Shown one piece after another: positions 11,869 to 23,800 of a stretch of 64,000 nucleotides of DNA. The translations under genes and the position numbers were made by a program. The notes under the pieces were generated by a model, which saw only the letters and a program-made list of their open reading frames with translations, searched no databases and was not told the DNA's origin. The stretch comes from Heliocidaris erythrogramma (Eukaryota > Echinodermata > Echinoidea > Camarodonta > Echinometridae). The stretch is taken from NCBI GenBank assembly GCA_025617745.1, contig CM046855.1:47719813-47783812 (forward strand), given 5' to 3'. Position 1 is the stretch's first letter, and each line of letters opens with the position of its first letter.

Positions 11869-14800
11869 ATGAAAACCCTCAATGGGCCTACTGAAGTTGC
11901 TATCTTGGTTTATTTTCTGTTAGAACGGACAAGTGGGAATCACTTTGAATTCCAACTTCGTCGAACCGATCGACCGTGACAACCAATCCAGCATCGATGC
12001 AGCCGACCGCAGCCTGCAGTTCAACCTGGGCTGGTACGCTCATCCCATCTTCGTCAACGGAGACTATCCCGAGGTCATGAAGGACAGGATCGGACAGAAG
12101 AGTGCGGCCCAAGGTTTCAATGAGTCACGGCTGCCAGACTTCACCGACGAGGAAAAGGCGTATATCAATGGTACTAGTGATTTCTTCGGGTTGAACCACT
12201 ACACCTCCAATTACGCTTGGGATAACGGACTGAATCTCAACTCCAACCCGAGCTACTGGGAGGACTCTGACGTAGGCTCCGTACAGGATGATAAATGGCC
12301 CACTTCGGCGTCCTCATGGCTGCGGGTGGTGCCATGGGGCATCCGGAGACTTCTGGCATGGATCAAAAGGGAGTATGCTGGTGACATGCCCGTCTACGTC
12401 ACGGAGAACGGTTACTCGACGGAAGATGAACACGTCCTCGATGATGTCATGAGGCAAAAGTATTATACAGCCTATATCAATGAAGTCCTCAAAGGTGAGT
12501 GGATAGTAAGAGGGTCCATTGCAGTCACCAGTGGCGTAGATACAGACAAGGAGGCACGTGAGAAAATAAAATAAAACATATAAAGAGAGAGAAAGGGAAT
12601 GGGAGAGGAGGAGAGGGACGGGAAAAAAGGATTTCCACCCTTCCCTAATCAGTGTCCTTGTTAATTCGCATTTCGTTAACCGAAAAAGACCGGTCCCCCT
12701 CAAATGGTGGGCCACCGACAGTCATCGCATCTTCCTGGTTTAATTCGTTGTACCATTTTCAACGCATTATCTGCATATACATGTAATAACATGTAATAAC
12801 AATTAGTTTTGCACATGGCTCCGACAGGGAAATGGTGTTCTTTAAAAAAAAATTAAACCTAGATTCAAATGTAAAATATTGTACTGAAAGCAATGGCGCC
12901 GACTGATTTTTTAAGGAAATGTGCCTAATGTGCCCAAATTACATGTTCTAGTCTCCTTCCATTGCTTTTATGCATTATAGAATACATGTAAACCTCATAT
13001 TTCATTGTGGCTAAGAATCATAAATAGACCTGTAAAAGACCATAGGAGCCCTGAATTTGTTCCAAAAACATCCCCGAAGGATCAGGTACCCACTGTAGTC
13101 AGAAAGAATTCTTTAAAACTATTTTCTCGATTTTATAGGAACACAGTAATTCTCCATTTCGATTTCAAATCACAAAGATACATTAGTATCTCTAACCTGG
13201 CCTTTGTGGCTCTTAACTACCTTTTATTTTACTGTTCATAAGGGACTCTCTACAACAAACAAAAATTCATAGTGACAATAAAATATAAGCTTTGTTCTGG
13301 AAGGCATAAAAACATATGGTGGGCCACTGGAATTAAAAATCTTGAGCACCTTATTTGAGCAATTATTTATCCCAAAGCAGTCGCTTCCATCGTTTTTAAT
13401 ATCGTATATTTAAAATTTGAATCTATTATCCTTTTTTTAAGTTAACAATTTCCATGTTGCAGCCGTTTGTGTAGCCGTTTGTGTAGGTCTACCTAACTAA
13501 TAATGTTTTGACGATAGAGCTGGTTTGAAGGTCTGAGAAAATGCTCGCATTGAAAACATCCTGCCAGTTGCAGTTGCCAATCCAATAAGCGTACCTCTTT
13601 CGCCAAGCCACCCCCATATCAGCCGATGTAAACTAATACTCTACATGTATAAAATAAGTCAAAGGAAGTGCATTTCTACGAAGCCCTGGGAGGGCCAAAC
13701 TGACGACGTAAAAAAAATATATTACGTATGTACGTAATAATACTACGTATACGTACGTGATAATACTACGTACGTATACGTGATAATTACTACGTACGTG
13801 ATAATACTACGTACGTACGTAATAAATCACAGGTCAGTGAAAAAGCTTGAAATTACACAGCTACCTTATTATTATCCGTCGATTCCCGTTGATTTGCCAC
13901 AATATTGTGAGCCTGCATGTGGGCTCTAGCTTGTATAGTGTGCAGAAACCTCAACATTTGTGTGGTGTGTGACGTGTGTTGGTGTAGTCCATGGGCCAGA
14001 AACCGAAAAGGTCCCCCCCCCTTAGGCACAATTTTAAATGATGTTTTTCTGTTAGCTAGGACCCTCAGCTATCAGAATCTGCTTGTTTGCCATAAAGTTG
14101 GTGGTGGGTGTGGCCACCAGGGCCGTTACCATGGTAACGGATCAAGAAAAATATGAATTTCAGGAAAAGTCATATAATTCCAATTCACGAATCTAAAAAT
14201 ACTTGGTAAGCATCCTAATATATGTATTTTAAGGTGCCCAATCGATTGCAACCATAATCAGAGCCATTTAAAGTCATGGGCGTGTCCAAAAATGGCCGTT
14301 ACTATGGAAACGGTACCATAAAAAGGGGGTATTTTTGACAACTTTCTAAACTTATAAATATGAAATAGCCAAAAAGGTGTATGCACAAGCCTAAAGTATG
14401 TTTTTCTATTAGCTAGGACCCTCAGCTATCATAATCTGCCTATTTCATGTACAGTTGGTGGTGGGTGTGGCCTGTAGGACCGTTACTATGGTAACACATC
14501 AAAAATACTGGATTCTTAGAAAATACTGCATCTTTGTAATTCAATAGCTATAAAATATATGGTAAGTATCCTATTATGTGTATTTCAAGCTGCCTGATAG
14601 ATTGCAATCACAATCTGAGCCATTTAAAGTCATGGGCGTGTCAAAAAAGGCCGTTGCTATGGAAACGGTCCAACAAAAAGCTGTTATTTGTGAAAAAATC
14701 TATAACTAACCATTACAAAATAGAAAGAAAAAAGTGTCTGCACAGTCTTTGATAATGTTTTTATATTAGTTATGACCCTCAGCTATCATAATTTGCTTGT

Positions 14801-17800
14801 TTGACATCAAGGTGGTGGTGGGCGTGGCCGCTAGGGCCGTTACCATGGTAACACATAGCGAAATACTGGAATTTAGAAAATACCGTATATTGGTCATTTA
14901 GCAGCATAAAATATATGGTAAGGCCTCTAATATATGTATTTCAAGCTTCCCCACTGATTCCAACCACAATCTGAGTCACTTGAAGTCATGGGCGTGTAAA
15001 AAAGGGCCGTTGCTATGGAAACGCTCCCACAAAATGCTGATATTTGTGGAAAATATCTATGATTTATCAATACAAAATAGAAAACAACTGTCTGCACAAT
15101 CTTAAATCATGTTTTTCTGTTAGCTAGGACCTTCAGCCCTCATATTCTCCCTATTTTACATAAGGTTGGTAGTGGGCGTGACCACTAGGGTTGTTACCAT
15201 GGTAACACACCAAGGAATTGAATTTTAGAAAATACTATATATCTGTAATTCAACATCACAAAAACAAATTGTACCCATTTAACTATATGTATTTTGGGGT
15301 GCCCGTTTGATTGCAAGTAGAATCAGAGTCATTGGAAGTCACCGTCATGTCAAAACATGGCTGTTGCTATGGAAACAGTATGATAAAAATTGAAAATTTC
15401 AACACAACACAAAGAACAAGTGTATGTACAGCCTAAAATGATGTTTATCTGTCAGCTATCAGAATCGAAAGCTTCCTAGTAGCCACAAAGTTGGTTGTGG
15501 GTGAGACTGTCAAGGTAACTACCATGGTAAGGCACCAAAAAACAAGAGTTTTAGAATAATAGATAAATTTATCTTACTTACCCAGGATAACCACATCAGT
15601 AATATTACTGCCCTGCAACTATCATTGCCTTGTACACATTTCATACATCTGGGTCAAGCAAAACAGAAGTGGGCAAAACATCTTGCCCAGGGATGTAAGC
15701 ACCGATCAAGGATCGAATCCAAGAGCTCTCGTATGAGAGTGAAAGGCTTTCAGCAATATACCACAGTGCTTCCACCATGTATTTGTAATGTAACGAAGTA
15801 CAATGTAGGCATCTAATTATACACAATTGAAGCTGCGCCTTTAATTGCAATCAAAAGCCGGATTAGTTTAGGTCAGTCATATAAAAATATGCCGTTGCTA
15901 ACGGAAAAGAATGATAAGAAAGCTAATATTGACTTTTAAGAAAGGGATATTTATGTATCTAAATAATGAATTATGAACAAGTGCAACTGTCCTATTGGTT
16001 CAAATCCAGATCAAGGCCTCATCAAGCAAGATCATGCCTGGTAGGACACTTCCTATGACAAACGAAGATGCAAATGTTCAAATAGATATGCAAGGCTTCT
16101 GAAAATTCATTGTATTTTATAAGCCAATTCATATTGAAAAGGTACCATTGTACCTAGAGATACTCTCATCTACTGTGTTGTCGCATTACAGTATTAACTT
16201 TGACCACTTGGTAGGTGTTGTACTGTGGCTGTGAGCACCAAAAGCATATCTTTAAAATATTGGCATTTCAGAAAGTGGCATTGTTTTAGTTTAACATTAT
16301 TTTAAAACAATATAACAGTATAGACATGCTAGATATCTCCATTTCAAGCAGCCTGAATGATTGCATTGAAAATGTTAATCATTTATTCCCAATGATCATA
16401 TCCAAATATGGTCGCTGCTAAGGCAGATTATGATCGAGAAATCTATATTTAGAAAATAGTGGCATATTTCTGTGATTTCACAACACGAAAGATAATGTTA
16501 GTGATGATATATTTTTATAAAGTTAATTTCTGACTGTACTGCTAACTGCAATTAATGTGTCGGTTTTGAGTTCACGGTCATCTGTGAAATGATAACTGAG
16601 GTACTTAAGTGTCCACACCCAGTTGACATGAGTGAGAGCTACTTGTATTCCACTTTGCCCCTTCAAGGAGTTCTATAAATGGATGTCATTAGGAATCAGA
16701 AGTTAGAGAGCATCCTTGGGATAGAGGTACGGAACATTTTCAGCAGAATTCCTCTTGCAGCAACACCCACTACTTTGGATGAGGTTGAGGATTACCCATC
16801 AATCAGAGTTATCATGAAGATACAATAAGGCATTGACAGACTTCATAATTACATACCAAACTATACTAAGTAAATTTGAATTCCCTCTAGGGTGAAGTGA
16901 GGATTCACTCATCTTCATCCTAACCATAGAGACATTACTCAAGTATTGCAAAAATGTATTCTCTTCTAACATAGTGGTGGAGGTATAGATGACACCTATA
17001 TCTCCATCCTGAGTTCTGACTTTATTCTGCCAAACCAAACCGGGGGAGGGTTGGATAATCTCCTCACCATGACCTTAGCATGTGATTCAAGCCAGATAAG
17101 AGTGCCTCACCATATCAGACTTGTAAGAAAGTCAACCAAGTTTTAATAAGAGAATACTCAGTTCAAGTAAGGCTGCAGAACGCCTTAAAGCTGTAAAAGA
17201 TAGATAGACAAACCCGCTGGTGTTCACTAATTTCACAATATTATGGACTTAGCCACTAAACTCTGCCAAAAATATACCCCATCCTTTATCCAACCATGCT
17301 TAAGGCAAGATAGTATTAGAGGAACCATATCACAAACTATTGGTCATATCTCCTCTAAAGCCAAAAGAACTGCAGATTACCTGTAAGGGCAACCAATATG
17401 TAAACTTATAGGTCTTATGGTCCCCAACACATCAAGTCCATGGCTAATATACATGTACCCCTCTCATGCAAGTCATGAGAATGCTGAGCTGCAATTGCAC
17501 CACAGGCCTTCTCAGTGACACTTTTGAATACCTTCTAGCAAATATTTATAAAAAACTCCAGGCAGGTATAAACACTTTAATCCTGGACTTGATCTATGAT
17601 GAGGCACCCAAAAATTCAATTCTTTGGGCCTGTTTCTGATGAAGTCCAAATCCTAGACCACCTTGGCCATGCTGTTAATCCTTAAAGGGCAATCCAACCT
17701 TGGTAATAAGTTGATTTGTGTGAAAGCAGAAAAATAAGAAAAACAGGATGGTGAAAGTTTGAAAGAAATCGGACAAGGACTAAGAAAGTTATGGATGTTT

Positions 17801-20800
17801 GAAAAATGAGATTACTACATCTATGCGAATCTCAAATTGGCAATTTGGTGAGTTGATTGTGGCATGTTTGTGGACAACTTTCCCGTTTGTTGTACACAAA
17901 AATACCATTAATTTGCGGTTTTCTTCGAGGCGCTTTAACCCTCGGGGCACGGCTCAAAATATATTGGACAGAGCATATTGTTTATAGGTCCTCATGAAAG
18001 AAAAAGATCCTACTAAGTAATACATTTTGAAAAAAGTGACATTTTAGTCATTTTGTGTGTTGGAGCAAATGGGGGAGTTGTCCACATCTACATCACAGTG
18101 ACATTACCTATTCGGCCAATTTGAAATTCCCATATATGTGTAGTGATTACAACTTTCAAAAATTCATAACTTTCTTATTGCTTGCCCGATTTCGTTCAAA
18201 CTTTTATCAATCTGCTACTCTGATTTTTCCTCTTACTTTCAAAGCAACTTGCTATTAAGGTTGGATTTCCCTTTACTGAACAGGCAGATTTCTTATGGGT
18301 AGGATTAGGGGAAAATATGCTAAATTCTATTCCAATCCTCTCAGATTTATTTCAAGTAGACAGGTTTAGCTACAGACCGACAAGTTTATCATCTTATGAA
18401 TATATTAGGTTCTGTGACTGAGGTGAATCCATCTATTAAGCCTCCATTGCCTGCCTCCCTCCCAACGCCAAGGCATAGAGATGGAAGCATAACTACTCAA
18501 GTACAGCTAACCAGTTAGGATCAGCTGTTGTTACTGCAACGTTCCCCACATGGACACCAACATCTTGCCCAGAGCTATCCGAACACGCAAACAATTAAAA
18601 AATGTCTTTGCAACATAATTGCTGCTGTGTAATAACAAAAATCTGTCACCTTTTTTTTTTAAATTGCTCAGTTTTCATAATAATACTAGCATGGCAACAA
18701 CCCTGTCTTGACATTACTATGACCTTACGTGATTTGGGTTATGACTGTAATAACTCTGGCAGTTTATGATATATCAAGACCAATATTTTGTGTTTTCTAT
18801 TGTTGAAACAGAATATATATATGTAATTTTCAAACAATTTCCAATATTTTGATGATGCGTTGCCATAGTAATGGGGCTGGTGCTCACACCCACCATCGGC
18901 GTCAGTTTGAGACCAAATGGATAATAAGAATTATAATCGTGTACCTGACTGTGACCTTGAAAGCACAAAAAAAAATTGCACTCAAAAGAGCTGCTTGAAA
19001 TAGATGTAATGCCTACTAAATATTTTCACGTTGTTGAATTACACATATATGTTATTTCCTATCTTATTACCATGGTAACAGCCCTAGTGGTCGCCCAGTA
19101 TCCACCTTTGTGGCAGTCAGGGAGGATATGATATCCAGGGTCCTAGCTAACGTACAGGGGGGAAACATCATTTCAGGTTGTGGAGACCCTTACTTTATAA
19201 AGTGCACTGGATAGTTACATATTTTTTCACTACTATTTATAAATTCACCATAACATTTCTATAGCAACAACCATGTTTTGACTTCCAATGACTTCCAATG
19301 ACTCAGATTTAGATGACAGATAAACACCATTTTAGGGTGTACATACACTTGTTCTTTGTTTTGTGTTGATTAGTTACAGAAATATTCAATTTTTATCATA
19401 CTGTTTCTATAGCAACAGCCATGTTTTGACATGATGGTGCCTTCCAATGTCTCTGATTCTACTTGCAATCAAACGGGCACCCCAAAATACATATAGTTAG
19501 ATGGTTACAATTTGTTTTTGTGATGTTGAATTACAGATATATAGTATTTTCTAAAATTCAATTCATTGGTGTGTTACCATGGTAACAACCCTAGTGGTCA
19601 CGCCCACGACCAAGTTTATGTAAAATAGGAAGAATATGAGAGCTGAGGGTCCTAGCTAACAGAAAAACATGATTTAAGATTGTGCAGACAGTTGTTTTCT
19701 TTTTTGTATTGATAAATCATAGATATTTTCCACAAATAGCAGCATTTTGTGGGACCGTTTCCATAGCAACGGCCCTTTTATACACGCCCATGACTTCAAA
19801 TGACTCAGATTGTGGTTGGAATCAGTGGGGCAGATTAAAATACATATATTAGAGTCCTTGCCATGTATATTTCATGCTGCTGAATGACAAATATACGGTA
19901 TTTTCTAAATTCCAGTATTTCGTTATGTTACCATGGTAACGGCCCTAGCGGCCACACCCACCATGAACTCTATGGAAAACAGGCAGATTATGAGAGCTGA
20001 GGGTCCTAGCTAACAGAAAAACATGATTTAAGATTGTGCAGACAGTTTTTTTCTATTTTGTATTGATAAATCATAGATATTTTACACAAATATAAGCATT
20101 TTGTGGGACCGTTTCCATAGCAACGGCCCTTTTTTACACGCCCATGACTTCAAATGGCTCAGATTGTAGTTGGAGTCAGTGGGGCAGGTTGAAATACATA
20201 TATTAGAGGCCTTATCATATATTTTATGCTGTTAAATGACAAATATACAGTATTTTCTAAATTCCAGTAATTCGTTATGTGTTGCCATGGTAACGGCCCT
20301 AGCGGCCACGCCCACCATGAACTCTATGGAAAACAGGCAGATTATGAGAGCTGAGGGCCCTAGCTAACAGAAAAATATAATATAAGATTGTGTAGACACC
20401 TCTCTGTCTATTTTATACTGATAAGTTTAGATATTTTTCCAAAATATAAACTTTTTATGTTACCGTTTCCATAGTAACGGCCATTTTTTGACATGACCGC
20501 GACTTCAAATGACCTAGATTTTGGTTTCAATCAATCAGGAAACTCAAAATATATATATTTAGATGCTTACCAGTCATTTTTCAAATTTCTGAATTAGAAA
20601 TATTATGTATTTTATTAAATTCCTATATTTCCTTGATGCGTTGCCATGGTAACGGCCCTGGTGGCCACACCCACCACTAACTCTTTGGCAAACAGGCAGA
20701 TTCTGATAGCCTAGGGTCCTAGCTACCAGGAAAACATCACAAAAAAATGTGCCTAAGGGGGGGGGGGGGGTCTACGTTGGCCCATAGACTAGTGGATATG

Positions 20801-23800
20801 TGTGTGTGTCGCTTCATTTTCCCAGCGGCAAGTCCGGTCCCATGCAGACAAATCAAAACAGAATAAAGCAGTTCGACTCTGTTCGAGTAAAATCGAACAA
20901 AATGAAGTTATGAATCTTTATGACACTGAAAGCTACTGGAAACAAAGAAAATCACTAGACCAATTGGCCAGTTTGTCATGAATTTGTAATGTCCCATATC
21001 CTCATCACAAGCCGTCAATGATTTTCCCAGAATATGATTTCCTCATAACTTGAACCTAATCATAGACGATTTATAGTAATATGTTTTTACATGTATCCGG
21101 GAAAAAAAAGTCAGTGAGACTGCTTTCAAAATATTACATATTCCTAGTCATTGTTTATTTTTTATTTTTTTTATCTTCATGCTATTAAGTAATTCTTTTT
21201 TTCAGTATTAACACACACATGCAAATGTATATGAGTAAAATATAATGCATTCAATTTATGACGAAATCATAGGCCTATTCTTGGACAAAACGTAAAATGT
21301 TTTATTAATAGGCCTGTAGGAAACAGATAATTGCTTTTTCGTCAGCACTGATCTTTATATAATATTTTTTAACGTGTATAGAGATCACTGAGTGGTCGTG
21401 AGGGAATGACGTCAAACCTCATGACTAAATTGGCTAGTGATTTTCATTTCTGTTCATTATTTATTCATGTCTTTGAAAAAAAATTCACATGTTAATTTGT
21501 TATATGTCCGATGATGTCTAATGATGCACGTGCGAGCCAAAAATCTTAAGAATTTGTCTAATGTTCATGTTGTTATATATGCATTATTTACAGCGATAGT
21601 GAAAATGACAACAAATTAATTTGGGTGAAATGTCGAATGATCTTTCATTTCTTACATTAACCCTGTGGTTTTTCTTCCGGAGATATCAACATTATTATCG
21701 TATCTGCTTGATTTCATAGGCCTGCTAGCAAGCCAGTCTTGGGACATTTTCTGAAAATATTGACCTTATTAAATTGTGTAAGTTATGGGCACATTCGAGC
21801 TAGTGGAATATGAATTCCTTTGCTGGTGGGGGGGGGGGGGGGGGGGGGGATTGTGCCACTCTGCCTCCAGCTCCGCTGGCTTATACATTGTAGTTATAGT
21901 AATATGGGTAGGTACATGTTGCTATAAAGCCGCACTGTTTCTTGAAGCTAGATATGGCACTTTTTGTAAGAAACAAAGGGAAATTATAGGGATAAGGATA
22001 CACTTATTAGATGAGGAAAGTGCGCTTATGAGAGGTGGAACGGGTCATTAAGAGGTGAAAATTAAGTAGTTGTGAGAAGAGGAAAAGGGCATATATTAGA
22101 TAGTAAAAGTGACACTTATCAAAAGTAAAGACGGGGAACTTATCAGATTAAAAAGAGGAACTAGAAGGGGGAAATGTGCACTTATTGAGGAAAAGGGGCA
22201 CTTAACAGATTTAAATGAGAGACTTATCAGAAGGGGAAATGTGCACTTATTGGGGAAAAGGGGACTTCCAGTAGTAAAAAGGGCACATATCAGAGAGAAA
22301 GGGGGCATTTTAAAAAGCGTGGGGGCACTGTGCCCCCTGCCCCAGGTGTGCCACTTCTGATTTTAAAAAATTGTTTCTCGGAACGAACTTGACTTTTACT
22401 TATTGACGCTGGAGCCCCAAAGATTAATCTTTGAATTGGGCCTAATGAGATTGTACTGTTTTATCTTACAAAATACATGTAGCAGACATGGATACGCCAC
22501 TGCTAGTGATTTTCTTTGTTTTCAATAGTTTTCAGTGTTATAAAGATTCATAAACTTTCAGACTATACAGTTGTCAGATAGTTTTTAGTGTTATAAAGAT
22601 TCATAACTTCATTTTTTGCTCGATTTTACCGGAACAGAGTCGAACTGCGTTATTCTGTTTTGATTTGTCTGGGACCGGACTTGCCGCTGGGAAAATGAAG
22701 CGACACACACGTGCACTCACGCATCCACCAACACACGTCACACACACACACATCACACAAATGTTGAGATTTCTTCACACTTGACAAGCTAGAGCACACA
22801 GGCTCACAACATTGTGGCAAATCCGGGAATCGACGGATAATAATAAGGCAACCTTTTTCATGTATTATTTATTACGTACGTACGTAGTATTATTACGTAC
22901 GTACGTAATAATTATCACGTACGTACATAGTATTATCACGTACGTACGTAATATTATCACGTACGTATGTACGTTTTTTTTACGTCGTCGGTTTGGCCCT
23001 TCCAGGGCTTCGTACATTTCAGTTGTCCTTAAAGGGAAATTAACCTCAGCGTATGAATTAGCTTATTTTGAATGGTGTAGTATATGCCTCTTATTTGATA
23101 CATGCAATTTCATGTAAAAACACAGGATATAGATATAAATCACTATTTTCCAGCCAAGTTATCGTCTGCTAGCAGTAATAAGGGGGCTGCCATTACTTTA
23201 TGTGTACACGAACATATTTTTCATCCCAAGTAAAATTTCCTTCATCGTTAACTTGTAATTGATTTTTAGAGGACAAATATATATTAGATAAAGTCACATA
23301 TTCTGAAATGTAAGTTTAGTTTTATATATTTTTTAAAAGGTCTTAATTTGTTCATAAAAAATATACTTCATAAAAAATATACGTCAAGGACGGAGAATTG
23401 ACGTCAAGGACGGAGACAATCGTAACAATACCAAAACAAAGCGAGGAATCTGCTTTACAGGATGGCTATTAGAACTCATGGGTCGTCAATTATCTAGGCC
23501 CATGGCCAATAACAATCGTAATACAATCAGAACAAAGCGACGTATCTGTTGTAAAGGTAGGCTATTATCAATGCATATGGTACCTAATGATCCGTGTCAT
23601 GCACAAAATGGCAGCCTCCATGGAAAGACGTAGCAGACAATAGGTGCATCTAGAATATCACGTGGGGTTACTTGTCCTTTAACATAATGTACATGTATAT
23701 CTGTTTCACATAATGAAACCCATTGAAATTTGGATAAGCCGTTTACAGATTAGTCCTGTTAATTAGTAATTAATTGTAAGATATTTTCATGACTTATTTT

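Larger units (their letters stand above)
13679..23012. mobile_element. 9.3-kb palindromic element with X-box satellite arms
   Basis: The outer ends are inverted copies: CGAAGCCCTGGGAGGGCC at 13679 and GGCCCTTCCAGGGCTTCG ending at 23012. Next come inverted (TACG)n tracts (13720-13825 and 22870-22980), inverted unique flanks (13840-13985 and 22740-22850), then inverted satellite arrays (about 14000-16450 and 18680-20760). The centre (16450-18680) is mostly single-copy sequence with a MITE. Repeat units are most alike near the outside and decay toward the centre. No transposase was recognised. It could be a giant foldback transposon or a local inverted duplication of a satellite array. Confidence 0.75.

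Noticed and set aside
14000..16450. CRISPR-like or tRNA-like tandem array
   Set aside because: The repeat is a 354-bp satellite with no short repeat/unique spacer pattern, and the genome is animal.
22096..22360. Overlapping frames on both strands with repeated GGAAATGTGCACTTAT blocks
   Set aside because: Low-complexity purine-rich repeat within a nested element; no domain and no start/splice context.
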